IMG/VR virus record: IMGVR_UViG_3300017746_000065
Span: 1-33,347 of that record
Length of the DNA: 33,347 bases
Source: a virus
Direction: 5' to 3' (one strand)
The notes beneath the pieces were generated by a model, which worked only from the letters and a program-made list of their open reading frames with translations, searched no databases and was not told the origin of the DNA. The position numbers and the translations under genes were made by a program. Shown here piece after piece: positions 19,538 to 28,124 of this stretch; positions within the stretch are counted from its first letter, which is position 1, and every line of letters starts with the position of its first letter.

Positions 19538-21797
19538 GCGCTTAATGGAGATATTTACGGAGACTGATGAAAACTCCGATAATTTCAAAATAAGGGCAAA
19601 ATTCGAAGACCAAATAGAGTCAAGGGTCAGGCAGGGTATTTTCCACTCCGCAAAGCACAGTAATCTTTATATGTCGGTTGATTTGGCGTGGGATACACTT
19701 CCCATAAATAAAGCATCAATACCTTTACTTCAGTACGCTCAAGGTAAGATAGACATTGAAGATGCGGCTCAAGGATTAACCGATGCAGGATGCGCGGAGC
19801 ATTTTTGCGAGTATGATGAAGAGGGTACATTGAAGAATATTAATCTGCAGAACTTTTATGATGTATCTGTAGATATAATAAGGTCGTATGTTACTCGAAG
19901 GGTAGCGGCACAGGTGTCTCGCTTTTCCAATCTATTTCCTTATTTCAAATATGAGCCAAGGGGTACATCATCTGTTGATAAATTAAGAGCGGATGTGCTG
20001 AGTCAAAGAGTTGAGGTAATCGCTGATCAGTTTAATTATAGGCACTTATTCGCTCAGGGAATCAGGGATATGTTTATGTATGGACATGTTGTGATGTTTC
20101 CGTCTCAAGCGTGGACGAGAGATGTCCAGTGGAGGGTCAATAAAGACCGGGAGAATGGTGTTAGTAGTTATGTATGCAAGGAGGGGATAGACTTCATAAA
20201 ACCACATCCAACCAGAGTTATGCATGACCAGTCTGCACCGATGGCAGATATTAATACTGACAATGGTCCAAGTTGGTTGGGCTATTGGGATATTTTACAA
20301 TTTAGTGATATTTCTGATAATCCTGCATATTGGAATACTGATGATATTTCATTCAATAGTAATCTTTTTGGTGCTTATGACTCCTATAAAGAATTCTTTA
20401 ATTACTATTTAGAACCTGAGACCATGCGTTTCCCAACTCGAAAATCAGAGTGGGCAATGAAAAACGATAGAACTGCAAATGTTGGAGTTTACGGCTCAGA
20501 GGACACAGATAAGGGAATATTTGTAACTAATTATTTCTGTAAGGTTAATCCGGCAGAAGAGGGCATAGGTGACTATCCGCACGATGTATGGATGAAAATG
20601 GTAGTTGCTAGTGACAATACAGTTCTGCATGCAGAGTTCCTTCCTAGTATTCCGGCCATATATGGTGGATTAAATCAAAATGATGCACGGATGGTAAACA
20701 CATCAGTTGCCCATGAATTGATGCCATTCCAGGATCAGATGAACAACATCATGAATAAGATGCTTCATGATATGAAGATTTCAATGATGAAAATTTTCAC
20801 AATTGATCAGGATGCCTTAGATGATGAGGTCAAGGAATATATAATGGATTCAATGAGCGAGGGTACATTGTACTCAAAGCAACATGCTATATTTTATTCC
20901 GGATCCAAGATGGCAGACCTCGGGCTAAATGCAAAAGATTTCATAACTGTAGTTGATGTACAAAAAGAAATGTCGGCATCTATCTCACAGGCTATGACAT
21001 CAGTTACTCAACTACTTAACCTAGTTGAACGACTCCTTATTCTGTCGCCTCAGGAACTGGGGCAACCAGCACCTCGTGAAATCTCTGCTACTGAGGTAAC
21101 AGAGATAGCAACTACAACACAGGCAATATATTCCTTTATATCAGAAGGTATAGATGAATTAAGGGGAGGGGCGAAGAAGATGTTATTTGAGCATTTAGTA
21201 TCTTGCAGTAACGAAGAATTTAAAGTTCCGGTAGTAGGTAGATATACTGAAGATGTAGTAAAAAGGGCAGGGCTTTTAGACGCAGATGAAGGAGACCTTG
21301 ATCGTAATCCACAGACAAAACGTACAATTATAGGTAAGCCAGAAGTTTTATTTCACGAGTATAATTTCTCTTCAAGAGATGGTGCAGAACGGGCGGTCAA
21401 CACTCAGTCTGCACAGACTCTAGCAGGATTACTTCAGCAAGTCGTATCAGTTCAACCCATTATGCAAGCAGTAGGCACAGAGAAGGTGCTAGAGATAATG
21501 AATGAAATATTTAGACTCTCAGGTGCCGCATATGATTTAAATATCGAAACCGAAAGCAAGGAGGATATGTCTTTAGCGAATACTCAGTTTGTAGAGCAGT
21601 TGAAACAACAAATACCTCAATTTATGCAAATACTAGAAGGCATGAATCAGGAGGTTCAAACAATAAAAGGTGCTCTGGCTCAACCATCACCACAGGGAGC
21701 ACCTCCACCTCCGCAACAGTTTCAAGCAGGAATGCCTCCGCAAGAACTTGCACCACCTCCTGAAGGTATGCAACAACCACAACAACAAGTACAGTGA
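19494..21797 (+). CDS. Portal protein
   Basis: 767 aa, long for a portal but within the range of podovirus-type connectors. Evidence: position right after terminase; the alternating beta and helical content with ELMPFQDQMNNIMNKMLHDM in the middle; EISATEVTEIATTTQAIYSF and the following long helices (about 530-570) resemble the crown/stem part; and the C-terminus (from about 730) is a Pro/Gln-rich tail (QPSPQGAPPPPQQFQAGMPP). The dodecameric portal is the DNA entry/exit channel and the tail attachment point. It overlaps the scaffold gene. Confidence 0.75.
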   Translation: MVNLDILKKFGCTHERLMEIFTETDENSDNFKIRAKFEDQIESRVRQGIFHSAKHSNLYMSVDLAWDTLPINKASIPLLQYAQGKIDIEDAAQGLTDAGCAEHFCEYDEEGTLKNINLQNFYDVSVDIIRSYVTRRVAAQVSRFSNLFPYFKYEPRGTSSVDKLRADVLSQRVEVIADQFNYRHLFAQGIRDMFMYGHVVMFPSQAWTRDVQWRVNKDRENGVSSYVCKEGIDFIKPHPTRVMHDQSAPMADINTDNGPSWLGYWDILQFSDISDNPAYWNTDDISFNSNLFGAYDSYKEFFNYYLEPETMRFPTRKSEWAMKNDRTANVGVYGSEDTDKGIFVTNYFCKVNPAEEGIGDYPHDVWMKMVVASDNTVLHAEFLPSIPAIYGGLNQNDARMVNTSVAHELMPFQDQMNNIMNKMLHDMKISMMKIFTIDQDALDDEVKEYIMDSMSEGTLYSKQHAIFYSGSKMADLGLNAKDFITVVDVQKEMSASISQAMTSVTQLLNLVERLLILSPQELGQPAPREISATEVTEIATTTQAIYSFISEGIDELRGGAKKMLFEHLVSCSNEEFKVPVVGRYTEDVVKRAGLLDADEGDLDRNPQTKRTIIGKPEVLFHEYNFSSRDGAERAVNTQSAQTLAGLLQQVVSVQPIMQAVGTEKVLEIMNEIFRLSGAAYDLNIETESKEDMSLANTQFVEQLKQQIPQFMQILEGMNQEVQTIKGALAQPSPQGAPPPPQQFQAGMPPQELAPPPEGMQQPQQQVQ

Positions 21798-23101
21798 TGA
21801 GTGAAGAAGAAACCAATGAAAAGAATGAAACGCAGGAAGAAAAGACAGTAGGAAATTCATTACTGGATTCCTTATTTGCCGCAGCAGAGTCAGAGGAGAC
21901 CGTAGAACCTCAACCTGAGCTTAATCCAAATGAACCGCTCACTTTAACGGATATAATTAACGAACCTGGTGAGGAATCACAACCACCACAAGAAGTTGAA
22001 CCTGAGCCCGAGGTTAAAGAAGAAAAAGAAATCAGGAACCTTGAGAAGTTTGATAAGGATTTATTTGAGGGAGGTTTACCTAAACCAAGTGCTGTAGAAC
22101 CTGAACCTGAACCTGAACCTGAGTCTAAATCTGAACCTGAGCCAGAACCTGATCCAGAAAGAATGCTTACGGAAGATCAGGACAAAAGGTATCAATTAGC
22201 TAAATTCGCAGAGGAGAACTTTAAGGAGTATAAGGGTTTATCCAAAAAATACCTAGATTTCTTTGACGAGCAAAAGAAATACATAGATGACCGTTTGAGT
22301 GAGGACCCGGATGCAAAGTTTGATGAAACTGATTATGAGTATCAGAACTTCCTGAAGCGTAAAAAGCCAAATTTCTCACAAGATGACTTAGAGAAAGTGG
22401 TTGAATTGCGGACAATGCGAAGAGCAAAGGAAGAAGCAGTATCCGAGTTGACCCCTGAGATTGAAAAACTTAAGGAGCAACAAAGAGTGCTACAAATTGA
22501 ACCTACCGTAAATAAACTAAAAGAATCAACTAGGGATAGCATAAAAGACCTTATACCGGAAGATATGAGGAAAATAATTGATACTAGGGGTGCTGCTGCT
22601 GCTTATGAGGAAAATCCGGTCGATTATCAAATAGTGGATAAAATAGCAACATTCCACCAGGAATCAATGTTCGCATTTCATGAAATTAGTAGTGGGCTGA
22701 AGAAATTCGACCCATCTAATGATGTTCACATCAGATTAGCTACATGGATTGACAACTTGCAGAGTACTGCTATGCCCGACAAGGATGGGAAAAAGTTTGT
22801 TCGAAGGGAAAACTACGGAAGTCTAAACTCTAAAGAAAAAGCAAAGTCATATACTTTGTCCGATAGTGATGTCGTATCCATGGCACATGATTCTGCAAAA
22901 CTTTACATAAATAATGAGATTAATGCTAATGAGGAAAGGCTAAGGAAGTCTGGGTATGTTAAGTCTCAAAATGTTGCAAGTCAAAGCTTTGAGCAAACCC
23001 CCAAGCACCCTAAGCCAGCACCAAGGCAAGGGCATAATGTAAATTCTGAAGCACAGGGTGGGGATAAACGAAACCCAGTTTTGTCTGCATTAGGGCTTTA
23101 A
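21797..23101 (+). CDS. Scaffolding protein candidate
   Basis: 434 aa from ATG 21797 (a GTG 3 bp upstream is also in frame). Extremely acidic N-terminal 125 residues with Glu-Pro repeats (EPEPEPEPESKSEPEPEPDP), helical charged centre (about 130-235), and a basic proline-rich end (KHPKPAPRQGHN). Composition, helical content and the place between portal and major capsid protein are those of a capsid scaffold. No protease motif seen. The Glu-Pro tract is a tandem GAACCT-type repeat and may vary in length. Confidence 0.65.
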   Translation: MSEEETNEKNETQEEKTVGNSLLDSLFAAAESEETVEPQPELNPNEPLTLTDIINEPGEESQPPQEVEPEPEVKEEKEIRNLEKFDKDLFEGGLPKPSAVEPEPEPEPESKSEPEPEPDPERMLTEDQDKRYQLAKFAEENFKEYKGLSKKYLDFFDEQKKYIDDRLSEDPDAKFDETDYEYQNFLKRKKPNFSQDDLEKVVELRTMRRAKEEAVSELTPEIEKLKEQQRVLQIEPTVNKLKESTRDSIKDLIPEDMRKIIDTRGAAAAYEENPVDYQIVDKIATFHQESMFAFHEISSGLKKFDPSNDVHIRLATWIDNLQSTAMPDKDGKKFVRRENYGSLNSKEKAKSYTLSDSDVVSMAHDSAKLYINNEINANEERLRKSGYVKSQNVASQSFEQTPKHPKPAPRQGHNVNSEAQGGDKRNPVLSALGL

Positions 23102-23226
23102 TTTTAGGTTGTAAAACTTAATTTTAGAAAGAAAAAGAAATCTTGTATTTGTACAATTTTAAGAAAATTCATGTAAATTACGAATAGTGCCATTTTTTAT
23201 ATAGCTTTTAGTTAATATAAGTTATC

Positions 23227-23246
23227 TGACCTAATAAGTTAGGTAC
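23227..23246 (+). promoter_or_regulatory. Dispersed palindrome, copy before the capsid gene
   Basis: TGACCTAA-TAAG-TTAGGTAC, left arm exact, right arm 6 of 8. It ends 21 bp before the ATG at 23268, in a 166-bp AT-rich gap (23102-23267) with no gene. Confidence 0.74.
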
Positions 23247-23267
23247 TTAATTAACAAAAAATATATT

Positions 23268-25049
23268 ATGGCAAATCCATTCGACAACTCGCAACTGAGT
23301 ACGCCTGCAGCTTCCACTAGCGGAAGTCTTGTTAAGGCACCTGGCGCATTAGATGGTGCAGGAAACTTTCTTCCTCGTATCGTAAGTGTAGACTCTAGTA
23401 CCGGCTGCACACTTACTAACGCAAGCATCAAGGGTATGACTCCTGCTGAATTCGAAGCACTTGGGAACAAGGAAATCGACTTAGCGCGCGTTATTGCATC
23501 TGCTGCAGAAGCTAAAATGCTTGGAGTTCAGGAGAAAGGATTTTCCTCCTTAATTAGATCGAGTATAACAAATATTAAACCTTTGCTTAATCAGCAAAAA
23601 ATTGAGACTCAGTCTTTAATTCTTCCTTACATTCAAAGAAGGCAAAGAACTCAGATTAATAGTAATTACTTTGCCGGATCATCGGGACAAGCGGCTCCCG
23701 GTGCAGGAACAAATGGGTTACACGCAGGAGCATGGCAATGCACCGTTGATCTTGGTGATTCACCATGGAAGTCAAGCCTCTCTCTTATTGATAGATATTT
23801 TCTTCCTGGTGCTACAGTTATTGTAAGTTCATGGGGAGACGACAAGAAAGCTAAGGACTTGGTTTACAAAATCGTATCTGCTGCTGACGCAACTGCATCC
23901 GGAGGTGAGGCAAAAGCTACTCTTGTACTTGAGCCAAACATTACCTCTTCGGGTTACGCTAAGTTGAGTGATACTACACCTTATGAGTTTGCGGTAGGAG
24001 TTGTGCAGACTGGCGCAAATTCCGTTAATGATTACGAGGAATGGTGTCAGAATCAACCTGCTGATTTGAGCAATCAATTGATTATTAACTGGCTTCAAAC
24101 CACTCGTGAGTCTCGCATTGTTGACGATCAGTACAAAGCTACTCTTGAGTCAATCATGTCCGGTAAAACAAATCCGTTCTTGCAGAACTTTGTTTATCAG
24201 CCACTCGCCGAGCAAAACAAGCGTGCAAGTCAACTTTCTGACGAAGCATGGATGCGTTCAGTATGGTATGGCCAGAAGATTGATGAGAATCAAACTCCTG
24301 AGACTTACATGAATCTTCCTGCGGTTCTTGATCCTGAGGGTGCAAGAAATGGTTCTTCGTCTTACGGCTCTGATTGCGTACTTGAGTACAAGTCAAATGC
24401 TCTTGGTATTTACACTCAGCTTAAGGATGCAAATCGTTGCCCTGACCTTCAGGGTGGCAAGCTTGACTTGGATTACTTGTTTGCGCAGTTGTATTACTTG
24501 AAGCGCCACCGTGAAGCGGATGGAGATAGCATCCAAGTTATTGATGTTATGACCGACCGCATTACTGCGAACAACATCTTCACTGTAATGAATAATTACT
24601 ACAAAGCGAAGTATGGTTGGGACACAGTCCGCAATGCAGATATCAATCAAAAGATTGAGCATAACGGAATCATGTTGTTTAACTACAACAAGTACGACAT
24701 TCCGGAGATTGGTATCCAGCTTGCAGTATTTCATGATCAATACTTCGATGATTTGATTTCAGCAACTCCTGTTAATACGGACATATCCGGATATGACACC
24801 AAGTCACGCTCGCGTGCATTGTGGTTGTTGGACTGGTCTGATATTAAAGTGGGTATTGCAGGAACCAATTCGGTGACTCGTAAGAATCCAAGTCCTGAAG
24901 TCATGGATGCTTATAAGTGTCGCATGAATGCTGTAATCAAGGAGTATTCTCTTCGTTCCACAACATGGACAACCATGATGGACCGACCTGAGCGTCACCT
25001 TATTATCCACAATTTTAGTGGAGACGCCCCAACGGTTACAACGAGCTAA
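23268..25049 (+). CDS. Major capsid protein
   Basis: 593 aa. Called from position after portal and scaffold, own palindrome and strong terminator, and a mixed alpha/beta composition with a helical N-terminal segment (about 55-130) and later strands (EHNGIMLFNYNKYDIPEIGI, 463-482), as in large HK97-fold capsids of short-tailed marine phages. Third-position use is visibly more C/T-rich and regular than in neighbours, as expected for the most highly expressed gene. No obvious Shine-Dalgarno; the start is preceded by an A/T-rich leader. The exact family is not recognised. Confidence 0.75.
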   Translation: MANPFDNSQLSTPAASTSGSLVKAPGALDGAGNFLPRIVSVDSSTGCTLTNASIKGMTPAEFEALGNKEIDLARVIASAAEAKMLGVQEKGFSSLIRSSITNIKPLLNQQKIETQSLILPYIQRRQRTQINSNYFAGSSGQAAPGAGTNGLHAGAWQCTVDLGDSPWKSSLSLIDRYFLPGATVIVSSWGDDKKAKDLVYKIVSAADATASGGEAKATLVLEPNITSSGYAKLSDTTPYEFAVGVVQTGANSVNDYEEWCQNQPADLSNQLIINWLQTTRESRIVDDQYKATLESIMSGKTNPFLQNFVYQPLAEQNKRASQLSDEAWMRSVWYGQKIDENQTPETYMNLPAVLDPEGARNGSSSYGSDCVLEYKSNALGIYTQLKDANRCPDLQGGKLDLDYLFAQLYYLKRHREADGDSIQVIDVMTDRITANNIFTVMNNYYKAKYGWDTVRNADINQKIEHNGIMLFNYNKYDIPEIGIQLAVFHDQYFDDLISATPVNTDISGYDTKSRSRALWLLDWSDIKVGIAGTNSVTRKNPSPEVMDAYKCRMNAVIKEYSLRSTTWTTMMDRPERHLIIHNFSGDAPTVTTS

Positions 25050-25079
25050 CCCTTCTTTCATTCATTGGTTAATATTCGG

Positions 25080-25117
25080 AAGGGGGGGAACTGCGTACTG
25101 CGGTCCCCCCCTTTTTT
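25080..25117 (+). terminator. Strong rho-independent terminator after the capsid gene
   Basis: AAGGGGGGG (25080-25088) pairs with CCCCCCCTT (25105-25113); a further 5 bp pair inside with a GTACT loop; T6 follows. It isolates the capsid transcript, so genes from 25124 on need read-through. Confidence 0.88.
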
Positions 25118-25123
25118 CTTATT

Positions 25124-25507
25124 ATGAAGTTTTTATATACAAATAACGCAACCAGGGAATACAAAGCGGGGCGTGACTTTTTTAAATTCAAGTCAGTTCA
25201 GTCATTAAGTGGCTGGGTTGGGGTATTAAAGATTGGTGGAGAAATTGCCGAAAAGCTATTGGAGCATGAGCAGGTAATGGAAGTAGACGAGGCTTTCTAT
25301 GAGGATGTTTTAAAAAAAAAGAATCTTCATCAGAATCCCAATCGAAAAGAAATATTAACATCAGCCGATCCAACCAAACCAGTAACCGCAGAGGAAAAAA
25401 GTGTGGAGTCTGTGGAAGTTGATATTAGTGAAATTGAAGTAGCTGAAGTAGCAGAAGTTGAGGTGGTTGATACTCCAAAACCTAAGAGGTCTAAAAGAAA
25501 AAAATGA
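25124..25507 (+). CDS. Hypothetical protein, acidic with basic tail
   Basis: 127 aa. The N-terminal 70 residues (MKFLYTNNATREYKAGRDFF...) look like a small folded domain; a Val/Glu-rich acidic stretch follows (about 95-118: VEVDISEIEVAEVAEVEVVD), then KPKRSKRKK. No family recognised. It is only 7 bp past the capsid terminator and overlaps the next gene by ATGA. Confidence 0.58.
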   Translation: MKFLYTNNATREYKAGRDFFKFKSVQSLSGWVGVLKIGGEIAEKLLEHEQVMEVDEAFYEDVLKKKNLHQNPNRKEILTSADPTKPVTAEEKSVESVEVDISEIEVAEVAEVEVVDTPKPKRSKRKK

Positions 25508-25677
25508 GTGATGATGCAATTAGGGAAATATTTGATGGATTGCGCGTGTTAGGTGTAAACACCGGAGTTCTTGGAGTGGTTACATTTGGAGACCTTGAAT
25601 CGGTTATGAATATTGTTTTAATTTCTTTAACATGCGTTTGGACAATCATTAAAATTAAGCAATTGCTTAAGAAATGA
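25504..25677 (+). CDS. 57-aa holin-like membrane protein
   Basis: MSDDAIREIFDGLRVLGVNT then a hydrophobic segment VMNIVLISLTCVWTIIKI (about 34-51) and basic IKQLLKK. A weaker hydrophobic stretch (GVNTGVLGVVTFG, 17-29) may form a second helix. ATGA overlaps at both ends. Small one- or two-helix proteins with a Lys tail are typical of holins or membrane anchors in phage virion operons. Confidence 0.55.
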   Translation: MSDDAIREIFDGLRVLGVNTGVLGVVTFGDLESVMNIVLISLTCVWTIIKIKQLLKK

Positions 25678-26657
25678 ATACCCTAAGAGAATCTGACGGG
25701 TATCCGCCCGAATATCCTACGGTCAAGGATTCTGAGGTTCCTGTATTGGTAAGCAATAAAGGGCGATTATTGGTCTCCCAGAAGCCCGCCGGATTTGGGA
25801 CATTTAATTTGATGACGGCAGATACGTATGTTAAAATTCCGCATAATGAAGCAAGTGAGTTAAGGCTAAGCAATAACACTCACAAAGATATCGCAGTTAT
25901 AAATACATGGAATTCAATATTGATCGGCGACTTTGATAAAGCACCATATGAGGACGGGAAGACTGTAAACGGAGTTAACGGATGGGAGGGTGATGGGTAT
26001 ACCACCCCTGATATAAATGACGAGAATGACCCACTACGCTCTCCGATACTAGGTATACTTCAAGGAAGGCGGTCAGTACTAGTTCAAGGAAAGTTAACTA
26101 AGGCAGTTGGGCATACTCCTGTTGATGGTAGTAAGGTGGCATCTCTTTTTCGCCCTAGAACCACAAAAAGAAATATTGGCCTCGGAATGTATGATGGATC
26201 TAAAAATCTCGTTCTTGGTATTTATTCAAAGGATGGTGTTTTTGGTATAGCTAAATCTGGTGTCGATGTTGATACATCCGTGGAGGTTACTTCCGATATA
26301 GTCAGGATGGAAATTGTATTTGCTCCTAGTACTGGGCTTTACAAAGCATATGTATATCAGGGCAAGGGCAGAGAATTGGTATTTTCGGAAACCTTACCAG
26401 CTATTAGTTCATCGTCATTAAACTACTCCTCCTTTCGGGTGGGTGCAGAGTGCGAGGGTGCAATTGTTGACCAGTTTATATTTTATCAGGTCAATCAAAG
26501 CCCTGCATTTGAGGTCATTGTGTCAGGATCATCCGCAACCTACCCGGTTGTTGAATCAACTGATGAAATTATGATTAAAAGCCTTGGGTCTAGTATTAAT
26601 AACTACCAGGATAATACTGAAACGGTGTTCATCTCTGGATTTTATTCTCAGTCATGA
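25674..26657 (+). CDS. Beta-rich virion-associated protein, unknown
   Basis: 327 aa, almost all beta strand, with Gly/Ser turns. The mid-part (about 90-275) holds GIYSKDGVFGIAKSGVDVDT and MEIVFAPSTGLYKAYVYQGK then VFSETLPAI, which resembles jelly-roll or concanavalin-like domains measuring along a filament. No family is firmly recognised. Its position between capsid and fibre genes suggests a capsid decoration, neck or tail appendage protein. It overlaps the next gene by 4 bp. Confidence 0.5.
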   Translation: MNTLRESDGYPPEYPTVKDSEVPVLVSNKGRLLVSQKPAGFGTFNLMTADTYVKIPHNEASELRLSNNTHKDIAVINTWNSILIGDFDKAPYEDGKTVNGVNGWEGDGYTTPDINDENDPLRSPILGILQGRRSVLVQGKLTKAVGHTPVDGSKVASLFRPRTTKRNIGLGMYDGSKNLVLGIYSKDGVFGIAKSGVDVDTSVEVTSDIVRMEIVFAPSTGLYKAYVYQGKGRELVFSETLPAISSSSLNYSSFRVGAECEGAIVDQFIFYQVNQSPAFEVIVSGSSATYPVVESTDEIMIKSLGSSINNYQDNTETVFISGFYSQS

Positions 26658-27340
26658 TAAAGCCAGTTGATTTTAATAACCTTCAGTCCATGGGGTTTTC
26701 TGAGGGTATAGCTTCCGATCCACCGGATGCTACTAGTCAAAATTCAAGTAGTGGTGAACTATCGGACTCTACGTTAGATTCAATACAGCAGAACTATGAA
26801 GGAGTAAAATCCACATTTCTAGACTATGCAATATGGTTGGATAATTTAAGTGGTGATAGGAAGAGACCTTTCCTTGATGTACATTTAATTCCCTTCACTA
26901 CCGCCATAAGGCTACCAGTGGTGAGCAATGCGTATGATGTATATGCAGATAAAGGGACATTCTACGAAGATGTTAGTATACAAGGGAGCGTATCAATAGG
27001 TGGAGGTATTACCGGGAAACTTTCAATTGGCGGGGAGGCTTCATTCTCTAGGTCAATAGAATCAATTACATCGGACAGGATAATATCTATTAGTGATAAA
27101 TCTAAGATTTTGCATATAAAACCAACTGGAGAAAGTGTGAAGTTGATATTGCCCGTAACCAATATGGAGTCAGGTTTCTTCATAGAAGTAGTAAATTGCA
27201 CAGAGGGTAAATACACGACACTTGAGCCAGAACAAGGTGAGCTAAAAGCTAAGGGTACGGGATTATCGCAACCATACTCCGCAGCTACAGTTTATTGGGA
27301 CGGCTCTCAATGGTATGCGATTGGGGATTTAACTACATAA
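26654..27340 (+). CDS. Tail fibre or appendage-like protein
   Basis: 228 aa. N-terminal SMGFSEGIASDPPDATSQNS linker and a helix, then a beta-rich part with IQGSVSIGGGITGKLSIGGE (a short repeat of the kind found in fibre shafts) and the end SAATVYWDGSQWYAIGDL, a motif common at the end of phage fibre or tail-collar domains. It starts inside the stop of the previous gene. Receptor or appendage role inferred. Confidence 0.55.
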   Translation: MIKPVDFNNLQSMGFSEGIASDPPDATSQNSSSGELSDSTLDSIQQNYEGVKSTFLDYAIWLDNLSGDRKRPFLDVHLIPFTTAIRLPVVSNAYDVYADKGTFYEDVSIQGSVSIGGGITGKLSIGGEASFSRSIESITSDRIISISDKSKILHIKPTGESVKLILPVTNMESGFFIEVVNCTEGKYTTLEPEQGELKAKGTGLSQPYSAATVYWDGSQWYAIGDLTT

Positions 27341-28098
27341 TGCTTGGTCATGCAGTTGAGTCTATTGATTACAATCTTCCTGTTGATGCTGTAACACGGA
27401 AGCCCCTGTTTGCATTTTCCTGCAATAGGAATGTTAGGGAGGGTTATGATGGCCCACTTCTACTTGCAGATGATGACTCCCCTATATCTATAGATAATAT
27501 ATCGACTAAAGTTGGATCCAAGGTAAAGGGTATATTTGATCAAAAATCAAGATATGGTCACGCCCAACATGATGCCACGGCAAGTGGAAACATTACCTTA
27601 GAAAAAGATGATAAATTTTTTCTGAGTTTTGATGGAGAAAGTTATTTTAATATACCCATATCTCAGTATCTCACGCAAGATGTCGGGGTCTTTGTTGTTT
27701 GTGACCCTGAAGGTCAAGGGAGAGCGCCAGTTTTTTCTGGCACATCTTCAACGCATGAGCTCTGCTTTGATGTGGGTTCTGCTTATATGAGGTTTGATTA
27801 TTATGATTTAACTGAAAAGGAAAAACTATTCGGTGGCATAGATAGTCCTGATGGTAAAATAGGTGGGTATGCGGGAGCATATGCAGATGATATGCTTATA
27901 GAATCAACATCAGGTAGTATAGGGGAGGGTGTTAGGTCGAAAAACTTAGAGAATATCGACACATCCTCTATAGGCAGAAGTACGGAGGACTACTTTAATG
28001 GAAAAATTTACGAACTACTAATATTTGATTTCAAAGTCTCTAGTGATGCAAAAGAGCAGATATTTGATGATTGGCGAAACTACTATTCGTTGACCTAG
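27340..28098 (+). CDS. LamG/concanavalin-like virion protein
   Basis: 252 aa from ATG 27340 (TAATG junction with the previous gene). FLSFDGESYFNIPISQYLTQ, GVFVVCDPEGQG and the C-terminal YFNGKIYELLIFDFKVSSDA, then KEQIFDDWRNYY match the ends of LamG/concanavalin-A-like lectin domains ('F.G.I.E.liyd..ls....i..yl..yy'). These bind carbohydrates; here probably host-surface glycan. Its last codons contain half of palindrome 28091. Confidence 0.65.
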   Translation: MLGHAVESIDYNLPVDAVTRKPLFAFSCNRNVREGYDGPLLLADDDSPISIDNISTKVGSKVKGIFDQKSRYGHAQHDATASGNITLEKDDKFFLSFDGESYFNIPISQYLTQDVGVFVVCDPEGQGRAPVFSGTSSTHELCFDVGSAYMRFDYYDLTEKEKLFGGIDSPDGKIGGYAGAYADDMLIESTSGSIGEGVRSKNLENIDTSSIGRSTEDYFNGKIYELLIFDFKVSSDAKEQIFDDWRNYYSLT

Positions 28099-28122
28099 TT
28101 TATGACCTAATATATTATATAA
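28091..28122 (+). promoter_or_regulatory. Dispersed palindrome, copy before the tail operon, with a tandem half-site
   Basis: TGACCTAG (28091-28098, over the stop codon of the previous gene) and TGACCTAA (28103-28110) are direct repeats 12 bp apart; the second is followed by TATA and a poor right arm TTATATAA. Ends 2 bp before the ATG at 28125. Confidence 0.65.
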
Positions 28123-28124
28123 TT

